From Candidatus Rifleibacteriota bacterium (GTDB lineage Bacteria; Muiribacteriota; Ozemobacteria; Ozemobacterales; Ozemobacteraceae): a stretch of DNA of 64,000 bases. Within the stretch, counting starts at the first letter, position 1; every line of letters starts with the position of its first letter. The notes under the pieces are model-generated. The model was not told the DNA's origin and did no database searches. It saw nothing but the letters and a program-made list of their open reading frames with translations. The translations under genes were made by a program, and so were the position numbers. The DNA is taken from positions 33,139-97,138 of the forward strand of contig JADFYG010000014.1 of NCBI GenBank assembly GCA_015233155.1, read 5' to 3'. Below are positions 17,086 to 24,650 of the stretch, one piece after another.

Positions 17086-17790
17086 ATGGGACGAAAACGA
17101 TACTGCGAGCTCCCCTTCTGCAAAGGCGTTGTCGAAGGCACGCGAAATAAAAGACGTTGCGATAATGACCGAAATATTCATCTGCACCAGGTAATTTCCC
17201 GAAATGTCCGCAAAATCATGAGATTTATTCAGGGGCACGAAGAATTTACGGCCAATGATGTTACCCAGGATCTGTTTAAAGACAAGTTGGACAAAAATGA
17301 AAAAGGATCGATGTATCGGCTTTTTCAGGCCATGGTTCGTGAACACTATCTTCTCGAACGCGGCAAACGCGAAGGGCTGAAAGTTTACGCCTTCAGTGGA
17401 ACAGTGCGCTTTAAGTCAGAAGACGACACCGGAGATGCTTCCGAATCTGACCAGGACGTTCCTGTTGCGCCTCCGCCCACACACGAGACCCATCACGATT
17501 CAACCGCAGATCAACTGTCCGCAGACAATATCGAGCATCCTTCTCAGGTACGACCTACCCCCGTCCAGAAACCGCACCCCATCCAGGAACCCCTATCGCC
17601 GCTTTCCCGCCAGGAACTTCTTCTTGGAAAACTCAGAGAATTCGTCTATCTGAAAAACGGCAACTGGAATCACGAGGACTGGATGTGGCTGATAAATCGC
17701 TCCGATATCCGGGAGTTCGGAGAATCCGAGTCTGAAATTGGCCGGATTCTGGAAGAAGAAAAAAATCGCTTCTGGGCACGCCGATCCTGA
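17086..17790 (+). CDS. Hypothetical protein with Cys/His-rich N-terminus and winged-helix-like segment
   Basis: A 234-residue soluble protein of unrecognised family. Residues 1-40 hold CELPFC, a further Cys (RRCDND) and HLH, which could form a small metal site. Residues about 40-105 (VRKIMRFIQGHEEFTANDVTQDLF.. to KVYAFSG) have the helix-helix-wing pattern of a winged HTH. A Pro/His-rich linker (about 125-180) leads to a C-terminal helical segment rich in Trp (NWNHEDWMWLI). The frame is open from 16981, but that start lies inside the promoter; ATG 17086 follows AGAGGT at 5-nt spacing. It is a single-gene unit with its own promoter and terminator. A transcription regulator is a fair guess, not more. 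Confidence 0.75.
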   Translation: MGRKRYCELPFCKGVVEGTRNKRRCDNDRNIHLHQVISRNVRKIMRFIQGHEEFTANDVTQDLFKDKLDKNEKGSMYRLFQAMVREHYLLERGKREGLKVYAFSGTVRFKSEDDTGDASESDQDVPVAPPPTHETHHDSTADQLSADNIEHPSQVRPTPVQKPHPIQEPLSPLSRQELLLGKLREFVYLKNGNWNHEDWMWLINRSDIREFGESESEIGRILEEEKNRFWARRS

Positions 17791-17810
17791 CGGAATAAAT
17801 CGCTCTTCCC

Positions 17811-17857
17811 TATGCACAAACCCGGCTGAGTCAAATGATCAGCCGGGTTTGTGCATA
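17811..17857 (+). terminator. Long perfect hairpin after the 17086 gene
   Basis: A 19-bp perfect inverted repeat, TATGCACAAACCCGGCTGA (17811-17829) and its complement at 17839-17857, has a 9-nt loop and starts 20 bp after the stop codon. There is no clear U-run, so termination efficiency is uncertain; it also separates this gene from the convergent acidic-protein gene. Confidence 0.6.
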
Positions 17858-17977
17858 GAAGATGATTGATTACCAGACTTTACAAACAAGAAAAAAATAA
17901 CCACCGCTCAATCACTCAATACAGAGCGTTCAAACGGTGGTATTTGGAATATTTATTCACCAAGGGAGAAAAAAAAG

Positions 17978-18331
17978 CTATTCCTCTTCCTCGTCATCTT
18001 CCTCGTCATCGTCCAGGTCTTCTTCTTCATCGTCGACAAGATCGTCTTCTTCGTCGTCATCGAAGTCCTCTTCTTCGTCATCTAAATCGTCTTCTTCGTC
18101 GTCATCGAAGTCTTCTTCATCTTCCTCGTAATCATCGAGGTCATCATCGTCCTCTTCGAGGTCGTCATCTTCCTCGTCAAGAAGGTCGTCGCCCTCCTCG
18201 CCAAGATCGTCGTCATCATCTACAAGATCGTCATCGTCATCTTCTTCTTCCTCGTCTTCCCATTTTTTTTTGGGAGTAAGAGAAAAAATGTCATATTTGT
18301 CTTCGTTTTTCAACCAGTCGGTCTTTGGCAT
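17978..18331 (-). CDS. Extremely acidic low-complexity protein
   Basis: A 117-residue protein: a normal N-terminus of about 25 residues (MPKTDWLKNEDKYDIFSL) followed by about 90 residues almost entirely Asp and Glu, interrupted only by a few Leu, Val, Gly, Tyr and Phe. Such tails occur in RNA polymerase delta subunits and nucleic-acid mimics, but the N-terminus does not match RpoE-delta. The frame is open back to a GTG at 18388; ATG 18331 has an AAGGGG sequence 10 nt upstream and avoids overlapping the promoter dyad. The opposite strand is open as Ser- or Arg/His-rich frames, which are composition artefacts. The N-terminal block and own promoter support a real gene. Confidence 0.75.
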   Translation of the reverse strand: MPKTDWLKNEDKYDIFSLTPKKKWEDEEEEDDDDDLVDDDDDLGEEGDDLLDEEDDDLEEDDDDLDDYEEDEEDFDDDEEDDLDDEEEDFDDDEEDDLVDDEEEDLDDDEEDDEEEE

Positions 18332-18360
18332 GGCTGTACACCCCTTTAAAGAGATTTCGA

Positions 18361-18407
18361 GTGCAAAAGTCGAACGTGATTTTTGCACAATTCACGAGAC
18401 GTGTCAA
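18361..18407 (-). promoter_or_regulatory. Promoter with overlapping dyad operator for the acidic protein gene
   Basis: On the minus strand a consensus TTGACA (18407-18402) is followed after 17 bp by AAAAAT (18384-18379). The -10 lies inside a perfect dyad, GTGCAAAA at 18361-18368 and TTTTGCAC at 18381-18388, 12 bp apart. A repressor operator is the simplest reading; a hairpin in the leader is the alternative, since the dyad also spans the predicted start. Confidence 0.55.
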
Positions 18408-18528
18408 GATTTTTTTTGCTTTTTATTAGGATCACCTACTCAGGAATGGAAGATTGCGCCACCGCAGGACAAACGCATTAAAAACCGGGAATAGGCCTAT
18501 AGCGCGGTTCTCGACACAAGAACTATGA

Positions 18529-18600
18529 CTATGGTAGAACGTGACCGTCTGGCACGCCGAAGCGGAAAGCGGCGCGCCCGGCGGTCGCGCCCTACCACAG
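18529..18600. repeat. Palindromic repeat, family GGCGCGCCCG, copy 1
   Basis: Two 31-nt arms (18529-18559 and 18570-18600) are imperfect inverted repeats (24 of 31 positions) around a 10-nt centre. Most mismatches are transitions, giving G-U pairs on one strand. The right arm is almost identical to the copy at 40051-40077. It sits in the intergenic region before ffh, so it is a dispersed MITE/REP-like element rather than a gene-specific terminator. Confidence 0.75.
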
Positions 18601-18641
18601 AACTTTTAATGCGTTTGCACTGTGCGCTACCGCCGTTATTC

Positions 18642-18670
18642 TTGACTTGGCTTCGAGAATGCGCTATACT
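18642..18670 (+). promoter_or_regulatory. Sigma-70 promoter of the ffh operon
   Basis: TTGACT (18642-18647), 17-bp spacer and TATACT (18665-18670), 49 bp before the ffh start codon. Both boxes are close to consensus. Confidence 0.75.
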
Positions 18671-18719
18671 GACCCACTGTTCGTACATTGCCATACACCT
18701 TTGAGGTGGTTTTAATCTT

Positions 18720-20072
18720 ATGTTTGGAAATCTCTCCACTAAGCTGTTTTCGATTTTCGACAAGCTTCGAAAGTCAGGAAAGCTTACGGAAAAAGATATT
18801 GATGCTGCACTCTCAGAAGTTAAGCATGCGCTCCTTGAAGCGGATGTCAATTTTCGGGTTGTTAAGAATTTTATCTCCCGTGTTCGCGAAAAAGCCGTAG
18901 GTATCGAGGTTCTGAAAAGCTTTACACCCTCGCAGCAGGTCATAAAGATCGTCATGGATGAACTGACGACGTTGCTGGGTGGAACTCAGGCAAAACTGAC
19001 ATATTCTCCGAAGAAACCCACAGTGATTCTGATGGCCGGCCTCCAGGGCTCCGGCAAAACGACTACAGCCGGCAAGCTCGCTCTTCTCCTTCGAAAAGCA
19101 GACCAAAAGAATCCTCTGCTTGTTGCATGTGACGTGTATCGTCCAGCCGCCGTGAAACAACTCCAGGTACTTGGCGCGCAACTTGATATTCCGGTATTTT
19201 CCATGCCGGCTGGCTCCCGGCCAGCCGATATTGCCCGTGCAGCCTTGGAACATGCTCGTAACGTTGATCATGACGTGGTTATCATCGACACCGCCGGTCG
19301 ACTTCATATCGATGAAGAGATGATGGCGGAAGTTCGCGAGTTAAAAGAAGTCGCCGGACCACATGAGATTCTTTTGGTTGTTGATTCGATGACCGGCCAG
19401 GATGCCGTAAATATCGCCAAATCTTTTAATGATCTTCTTGAACTGACAGGAATCATCCTGACAAAACTTGATGGTGATGCTCGCGGCGGCGCCGCACTTT
19501 CCATTCGCGAAGTCACGGGCAAACCGATTAAATTCGTCGGTCTGGGTGAAAAGATGGCCGCCCTGGAATCCTTCCACCCTGATCGAATGGCCCAGCGAAT
19601 CCTCGGTATGGGCGATGTGTTGACGCTGATAGAAAAAGCGCAAGCCAACATGGACGAGGAAAAGATGAAGGCTCTCGAGGCAAAGACTCGTGAGGGGGAT
19701 TTCAACTTCAATGATTTCCTTGATCAGCTTAGTGCAATAAAAAAAATGGGTCCTCTTGATCAACTTCTTTCAATGATTCCTGGGTTTTCTAATGCTATCC
19801 CCCAGATGTCCGAATTGTCTTTTGAAAATAAAAAGTTTAAACAATTCGAGGCTATTGTCCTGTCCATGACCACCCAGGAACGTGAAAATCCCGATCTGAT
19901 CGATGGCAGTCGACGAAAACGTATTGCGGCTGGAAGCGCCAACACCATCCAGGATGTAAATGCTCTTCTGAAACAGTTCAATCAGATGCGTCAAATGATG
20001 AAAAACCTCGGCGGCCTTGCGAAGCGCTCACGACAAATGAGCAAGATGGTCGGCATGGGGCGAAGGAAATAA
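18720..20072 (+). CDS. ffh: Signal recognition particle protein Ffh (SRP54)
   Basis: A 450-aa GTPase that binds signal sequences and SRP RNA and delivers ribosomes to FtsY at the membrane. N domain (about 1-90), G domain with GLQGSGKTTTAGKLA (about 105), DTAGRLHID and TKLDGDARGG, and methionine-rich M domain at the C-terminus (NQMRQMMKNLGG; SRRKRIAAGS). Length and motif order are standard. It is the first gene of a long ribosome-biogenesis operon. GAGGTGG lies about 11 nt before the ATG. No SRP RNA gene was found in the window. Confidence 0.97.
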   Translation: MFGNLSTKLFSIFDKLRKSGKLTEKDIDAALSEVKHALLEADVNFRVVKNFISRVREKAVGIEVLKSFTPSQQVIKIVMDELTTLLGGTQAKLTYSPKKPTVILMAGLQGSGKTTTAGKLALLLRKADQKNPLLVACDVYRPAAVKQLQVLGAQLDIPVFSMPAGSRPADIARAALEHARNVDHDVVIIDTAGRLHIDEEMMAEVRELKEVAGPHEILLVVDSMTGQDAVNIAKSFNDLLELTGIILTKLDGDARGGAALSIREVTGKPIKFVGLGEKMAALESFHPDRMAQRILGMGDVLTLIEKAQANMDEEKMKALEAKTREGDFNFNDFLDQLSAIKKMGPLDQLLSMIPGFSNAIPQMSELSFENKKFKQFEAIVLSMTTQERENPDLIDGSRRKRIAAGSANTIQDVNALLKQFNQMRQMMKNLGGLAKRSRQMSKMVGMGRRK

Positions 20073-20142
20073 CAGGAAACAAACCCGAACCCAGGGAATC
20101 AGTCCTTGTGTTCAGTTAAAGTAATGAACAGGAGTCGAAATT

Positions 20143-20415
20143 ATGTCAGTAGCAATCCGTCTTAAACAAATGGGCACCAAAAACCGCGCTTTTTTCCGTA
20201 TCGTTGCCGTCGATAGTCGCAAGACTCGCGATGGTAAAATGCTCGCCAATCTCGGTCACTATAATCCTTTGACCGATCCCGCCACAGTAGTGATAGACGA
20301 AGAGCGTGTTCTTTCCTACCTCAAAGTTGGAGCCACTCCTTCTGAAACCGTCGCCAGTCTTTTGAAGCAGCACGGCATCGTTCAAGGCGTCAAGGGCTGG
20401 GCAAAGAACGTCTGA
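20143..20415 (+). CDS. rpsP: Ribosomal protein S16
   Basis: A 90-aa small-subunit protein needed for 30S assembly. The N-terminus MSVAIRLKQMGTKNRAFFRIV and the following RKTRDGKMLANLGHYNP segment are diagnostic. AGGAG lies 8 nt before the ATG. It sits 70 bp after ffh, in the common ffh-rpsP-khpA-rimM-trmD-rplS order. Confidence 0.97.
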   Translation: MSVAIRLKQMGTKNRAFFRIVAVDSRKTRDGKMLANLGHYNPLTDPATVVIDEERVLSYLKVGATPSETVASLLKQHGIVQGVKGWAKNV

Positions 20416-20449
20416 AACGACGTTTGCCTACGAAAGAGAGATACGGGTT

Positions 20450-20689
20450 ATGCCGGAGACATTGAGGGCTTTGATCAGTACTGTCGTGAAAGCTATTGTT
20501 GAGCATCCTGACGAAGTCATGGTCAAACCCATCGAGGGTGAAGGGACCATCGTCTTCGAGGTTCAGGTCAATCCAGATGATGCCGGCAAAGTGATCGGAA
20601 AAAAGGGACGCACAATAAATGCCCTTCGAACTGTCATTCGTGCCAATACGGCTCTCGGTAACAAGAAAGTGATGATGGAGCTGGTCTGA
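20450..20689 (+). CDS. khpA: KH-domain RNA-binding protein KhpA
   Basis: A 79-aa single KH-domain protein. The GxxG loop is the GKKG in VIGKKGRTINALRTVI. KhpA binds RNA, often as a dimer or with KhpB, and influences cell division and small-RNA function in Gram-positive bacteria. The position between rpsP and rimM is the conserved one. Only a weak Shine-Dalgarno sequence precedes the ATG. Confidence 0.93.
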   Translation: MPETLRALISTVVKAIVEHPDEVMVKPIEGEGTIVFEVQVNPDDAGKVIGKKGRTINALRTVIRANTALGNKKVMMELV

Positions 20690-20690
20690 A

Positions 20691-21377
20691 ATGGCATCCG
20701 ATTCAGTGGTCGAGCGTCAGTCCCCCACGACTCCCCGGAGCGTGGGACCTTTCGTGCGCAGAAAAGCCAGGAAAGCTGATGAACGTAAAAAACGTCTGGC
20801 GGCATTGCCAGTCGTTTCTCCGGCAGCCGAAAACATCGAACCATCCCCCTGGATTATCATCGGGCGGGTTTTGAAAGCCTTTGGACTGAAGGGCTGGGTG
20901 CGAATCGCATGTATGAGCGATAATCCAGGGCGGTTTGCTCCTGAAGTTGTTCTTCGACGCTGTCTGAGTGACGGCAGTCAGGTCACAATGCGCATTCTAG
21001 ATAGCAGATGCTCTGCTGATGGTCGTTTTGCCGATCTTCTCCTCGAAGATATAACGAATGATGAGCAAGCTCGTGGTCTTGTCGGAGAGGCTTTTGTAAT
21101 CCCCCGGGAAGAACGACTTCCACCTCCGAAGGGTGCTTATTACGCCGACGAACTTGTCGGCATGGATGTTTTATCACCGGCTGCCGAACACGAGGGACGC
21201 ATTTCCTCCCTGGAAATGGATGTTCCATCCCCATACCTCGTCATCGAAAGTACTCGACTGGGTGAAGTTCTGGTACCTTTCAGAAAGGTATTCATTAAAA
21301 AGATAGATCGCAAGAGTCGCGCTCTGACCCTTAATGAGCCCCTGGAATTCCACTATTTCGCAGATAAAAAACCATGA
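20691..21377 (+). CDS. rimM: Ribosome maturation factor RimM with basic N-terminal extension
   Basis: RimM helps mature the 30S head and binds S19. The RimM N domain begins at IIIGRVLKAFGLKGWVRI (about residue 55) and the PRC barrel follows (YYADELVGMDVLSP to VPFRKVFIKKID). At 228 aa it is longer than usual (about 170) because of roughly 50 extra N-terminal residues, rich in Arg/Lys (FVRRKARKADERKKR). ATG 20691 is 1 nt after the khpA stop codon; an internal start that would remove the extension is not obvious. The 3' end overlaps trmD (ATGA). Confidence 0.93.
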   Translation: MASDSVVERQSPTTPRSVGPFVRRKARKADERKKRLAALPVVSPAAENIEPSPWIIIGRVLKAFGLKGWVRIACMSDNPGRFAPEVVLRRCLSDGSQVTMRILDSRCSADGRFADLLLEDITNDEQARGLVGEAFVIPREERLPPPKGAYYADELVGMDVLSPAAEHEGRISSLEMDVPSPYLVIESTRLGEVLVPFRKVFIKKIDRKSRALTLNEPLEFHYFADKKP

Positions 21378-22117
21378 AAATAGATATCCTCACATTGATT
21401 CCGGGTATGTTCAAGAATGTTTTCGATGAAAGCATTCTTGGAGCCGCCGTAAAGAACGATATTCTTTCGATCGAAACTCATTCGTTTCGCGAATTCGGCG
21501 ATGGCCGCCACAAAACCGTAGACGACACGGCATTTGGCGGAGGCCCAGGCATGATTCTTAAACCAGGACCACTTGTCGAAGCCATCCGGGATCTACGCCG
21601 TCAGGGAAACCCCGGGCCCGTCATCGGACTCACACCGCAGGGCGTTCCCTTCACCCAATCCGTGGTTCGTCAGCTCGCCGGTTTTTCGCGCATCATCCTC
21701 GTTTGTGGCCGCTATGAAGGTTTTGATGAACGCATCCGACCTGAGTTTGATCTTGAGATGTCGATTGGAGATTACGTGTTGACCGGTGGGGAATTCCCGG
21801 CAATGATCGTAATTGATGCGGTTGCCCGCATGCTCCCCGGAGCCGTCGGCTGCAGAGAATCGGTTGAGCATGATTCTTTTTTTACCGGCCCGCTTGATCA
21901 TCCACAGTTTACTCGTCCGCCAGTCTGGGAAGGTGCTTCAGTTCCCGAAATCCTTACCAGGGGCCATCACCGCATGATCGAAGATTGGCGTCGCGGTAAA
22001 AGCCTTGTCAGGACTGCGATTCGCAGACCGGACGTCTTTAGCAGACTCGACCTGACGACTGCTGATGGTGCGATTTTTCAGGAGTGTCTGAACACCGCCC
22101 CCGGAGTCGAAGTCTGA
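21374..22117 (+). CDS. trmD: tRNA (guanine-N1)-methyltransferase TrmD
   Basis: A 247-aa SPOUT-class enzyme that methylates G37 of tRNAs using SAM, preventing +1 frameshifting. The trefoil-knot SAM site is visible as CGRYEGFDERI and IGDYVLTGGEFPAM; the N-terminal FGGGPGMILKPGP motif is also present. It overlaps rimM by 4 nt. A T8 run at 22139-22146 after a weak AT-rich stem downstream may be an attenuator before rplS. Confidence 0.97.
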   Translation: MKIDILTLIPGMFKNVFDESILGAAVKNDILSIETHSFREFGDGRHKTVDDTAFGGGPGMILKPGPLVEAIRDLRRQGNPGPVIGLTPQGVPFTQSVVRQLAGFSRIILVCGRYEGFDERIRPEFDLEMSIGDYVLTGGEFPAMIVIDAVARMLPGAVGCRESVEHDSFFTGPLDHPQFTRPPVWEGASVPEILTRGHHRMIEDWRRGKSLVRTAIRRPDVFSRLDLTTADGAIFQECLNTAPGVEV

Positions 22118-22174
22118 TTCGAAATACGTAAATTTTCGTTTTTTTTGCAAGAGATTTCTAAAAGGAGTTATTTT

Positions 22175-22534
22175 ATGGACCAGATCATTGAAGGTATCGA
22201 ACGTGGTTATCAGAAGAATGCTGGTATTCCGGCATTCAGGCCAGGCGACACTTTGCGTGTGAACATAAAGGTTCGCGAAGGTGAAAAGGAACGCCTTCAG
22301 GCGTTTGAAGGTGTCGTGATTTCCCGTCGCTATGCTGGATTGCGCGAGAATTTCACGGTACGGAAGATCAGCTACGGTGTTGGAGTTGAACGCACCTTTC
22401 TGCTCCATTCGCCCAACATCTCTGAGATAGCAGTAGTTCGACAGGGTAAGGTTGCTCGCGCGAAGCTCTTCTATCTCCGTGATCGCGTTGGCAAGAGGAC
22501 TCGCGTCAAGGACAAGATCATCCAGAGAGCCTGA
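22175..22534 (+). CDS. rplS: Ribosomal protein L19
   Basis: A 119-aa large-subunit protein at the 30S-50S interface. Typical sequence [22 protein letters not shown] (abbreviated as [13 protein letters not shown]) and [15 protein letters not shown]. The frame is open from 22145, but ATG 22175 follows AAAGGAG at good spacing and gives the usual length and N-terminus ([11 protein letters not shown]). Confidence 0.97.
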   Translation: MDQIIEGIERGYQKNAGIPAFRPGDTLRVNIKVREGEKERLQAFEGVVISRRYAGLRENFTVRKISYGVGVERTFLLHSPNISEIAVVRQGKVARAKLFYLRDRVGKRTRVKDKIIQRA

Positions 22535-22568
22535 AGGTTTTGTCGAATCACTTCCCCGCAAGCGTAAA

Positions 22569-22694
22569 CTCCGGACAAACAACTCAGGTCGGCAAAGTTA
22601 CCGTCGCAGCGTATGTTTGTTCGGAGTAAGCGTGTCTGTTGGACAAGGTGCAATATCTTGTGTGGACACGATGTTTTGTCATGCGTATCGTGTC
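22569..22694 (+). promoter_or_regulatory. Structured leader between rplS and lepB
   Basis: The 176-nt gap contains two inverted repeats: CTCCGGACAAACA (22569-22581) with TGTTTGTTCGGAG (22614-22626), and GACACGAT (22665-22672) with ATCGTGTC (22687-22694), the latter ending 16 nt before the lepB ATG. The second stem may mask the lepB start region. No known riboswitch class is recognised. Confidence 0.4.
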
Positions 22695-22710
22695 GACGCG
22701 GGATTAAAAT

Positions 22711-23751
22711 ATGACCGTCGTGACAGAATCCGAAAGTTTGAATGGTATCTCACCAGATACGTCGGAACGAAGGGAGTTGCCTTCCCTTCGCTTCCGTGAT
22801 TTGTCTATTCGCCACGGGAAAGGTCCGGTGGTTCTTGTCGAACAGGTTCCACCCGACGAGGTATTCAGCGAAGCGACGCTTTGGCTTTCGGGCCATCTTT
22901 CCGGGCGTTTGCCTGACGGAGCGAGGCTCGAAATGGTACATATTCCGCGCGGTCGGCAAAAATTTTCATGTGATCTGCCCGCCGAGCGTGGCCGATTTGC
23001 ATCGGCATTGACACTTTGCAACGGAGCAAACGACATCTCATTGCAGGTGTTCGACGTTGAAAATACGGTTTTGTGCCGACGCACGTTCACTCTTTTTTAC
23101 AAGTCAGCGTTCCGCGAATGGAATGAAACCGTTTTTATCGCTTTCGTGCTGGCCATTATCATTCGAAGCCTTGTTTTGCAGGCCTTTTGGATTCCGACCG
23201 GCAGCATGGAAAACACTCTTCTGGGTGAAGGACATAATGTAAGAACCGGAGCGCTTGAACGTGCCGGCGATCGCATTCTTGTCAATAAATTCGCATATGT
23301 GGCAGATCTGACGCTGGATGGCAGGCTTCCTTTCTTGCCGAAAATATGGTTCAGTCTGCCCAAACGTGGTGATATAGTGGTATTCAAATATCCTGACAAG
23401 ATTCTGACAAACCCTCCCAGAGATTTTATAAAGCGTGTTGTAGGATTGCCTGGCGAACACATTAACATTACCGATGGTGTTGTCCACGTTGACGGGGCCG
23501 CTCTGACAGAGCCGTATATTAAAGAGCCGCCATATAGTGATTTCGAAACGACAGTTCCCCCGGACTCACTGTTTGTCATGGGTGATAATCGCAACAATAG
23601 TGCTGACAGCCGATTCTGGGGGCCCATGCCTCTTGGCAATCTAAAAGGACAAGCAGTTTTCCTGTATTGGCCTTTCCGCCGCATAGGACCAATTCACAGT
23701 TATGAGCATTTGCCCGTGACTGCCGAAGCCGTGCCTTCGGCATCCCACTAA
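22711..23751 (+). CDS. lepB: Signal peptidase I with N-terminal Ig-like extension
   Basis: Cleaves signal peptides of exported proteins at the outer face of the inner membrane. The S26 peptidase core begins with a TM helix (about 139-160), nucleophile Ser165 in PTGSMENTLL, the general-base Lys in PPRDFIKRVVGLPGE, and the box MGDNRNNSADSRFWG. Residues 1-135 are unusual: after a short linker they read like a beta-sandwich (LEMVHIPRGRQKFSCDL, then LCNGANDISLQVFDVENTV), similar to Ig-like domains, and would lie in the cytoplasm if the enzyme has the usual N-in topology. The total of 346 aa exceeds typical single-TM SPases (about 180-250). Confidence 0.92.
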   Translation: MTVVTESESLNGISPDTSERRELPSLRFRDLSIRHGKGPVVLVEQVPPDEVFSEATLWLSGHLSGRLPDGARLEMVHIPRGRQKFSCDLPAERGRFASALTLCNGANDISLQVFDVENTVLCRRTFTLFYKSAFREWNETVFIAFVLAIIIRSLVLQAFWIPTGSMENTLLGEGHNVRTGALERAGDRILVNKFAYVADLTLDGRLPFLPKIWFSLPKRGDIVVFKYPDKILTNPPRDFIKRVVGLPGEHINITDGVVHVDGAALTEPYIKEPPYSDFETTVPPDSLFVMGDNRNNSADSRFWGPMPLGNLKGQAVFLYWPFRRIGPIHSYEHLPVTAEAVPSASH

Positions 23752-23753
23752 CC

Positions 23754-24650
23754 TTGGCCCAGGATCTCCCCGGACACATTCGACGAGCATTTCGTTCGAT
23801 CGAGCGTTTTGTTCCTGTAACCGATCTGATCGTCGAACTACTCGATGCCCGTATGCCGCGATCCTCTCAACTACACGGATTGGTCAAACGCCTCGGCAAG
23901 GCCTCACTCATCATTCTGGGAAAATGCGACCTTGCCAATCCCGCGGAGACGCGACGCTGGGTCGAGTTTTTTTCCAGAGATGGCCAGCACTGCATTCCCC
24001 TGGATGCCCGCGACCCCTCTTCAGTAAAAGCAGTTAGAGAACGAGTTCGACGTGTCGCTACAGAAGCCGGAATTCGTGCAACTCCGGGAATGACACGAAC
24101 AATGCGCCGACTCATGGTCATCGGAATTCCGAATGTCGGAAAATCAACGCTTATAAATGCTATTGCCGGCCGCCGCGCCACCAAAGTTGCCAACCTACCC
24201 GGCGTAACCCGCCATATACAATGGGTAAAGCTGCCCGGCAACCTGGAGTTGCTCGATCTCCCGGGAGTGCTTGATTTTGGATTGTTACGACGTGGCGAAA
24301 TACTGCGTCTTATCAACACGCTTCCAGGTCCCAATGAAGACCCCATCGGAGCAGCTCGCGTGTTAGTCGACATGTTGATAGCCATTTCACATGCTGATAT
24401 GCTGCCCGGCTGGAAAGAGTCCGGCGAAGTCTGGTCAGCCTTTCTGCCGCATTACGCCTCGGATCGCCATTTTCTCGGACGCGGGGGAGAACCTGATGAG
24501 CGCCGGGCGGCCATCGATCTCTTAAAACGTTTTCAAGACGCTTCCTTCGGGCGTTTAACGCTGGAAAAATACGACGATCCCCCCTCTATCAGAACCGTCA
24601 TTGAGGACTCCAATTTTCATGGAGAGTCAAACATAGGTTTGGTCGAATGA
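23754..24650 (+). CDS. rbgA: Ribosome biogenesis GTPase RbgA (YlqF), TTG start
   Basis: A circularly permuted GTPase needed for late 50S assembly. G motifs run G4-G5-G1-G2-G3: LGKCDLAN (G4), LDAR (G5), GIPNVGKSTLINAI (G1), PGVTR (G2), DLPGV (G3), then a C-terminal helical domain. The G4 box has Gly where NKxD is expected. The start is a TTG 2 nt after the lepB stop; homology (PGH near the N-terminus) fits this, and no Shine-Dalgarno sequence is seen, so translation is probably coupled to lepB. Its end overlaps phoH (ATGA). Confidence 0.93.
   Translation: MAQDLPGHIRRAFRSIERFVPVTDLIVELLDARMPRSSQLHGLVKRLGKASLIILGKCDLANPAETRRWVEFFSRDGQHCIPLDARDPSSVKAVRERVRRVATEAGIRATPGMTRTMRRLMVIGIPNVGKSTLINAIAGRRATKVANLPGVTRHIQWVKLPGNLELLDLPGVLDFGLLRRGEILRLINTLPGPNEDPIGAARVLVDMLIAISHADMLPGWKESGEVWSAFLPHYASDRHFLGRGGEPDERRAAIDLLKRFQDASFGRLTLEKYDDPPSIRTVIEDSNFHGESNIGLVE

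Noticed and set aside
17866..18279. Open frames on the plus strand opposite the acidic gene, Ser-rich or Arg/His-rich
   Set aside because: They arise from the repetitive GAT/GAC/GAA codons read backwards, have no normal N-terminus or ribosome site, and the minus-strand frame has a sensible start and promoter.
18400..18720. Searched for the SRP RNA gene near ffh
   Set aside because: No sequence like the conserved GGAA tetraloop domain with its flanking asymmetric loop was found.
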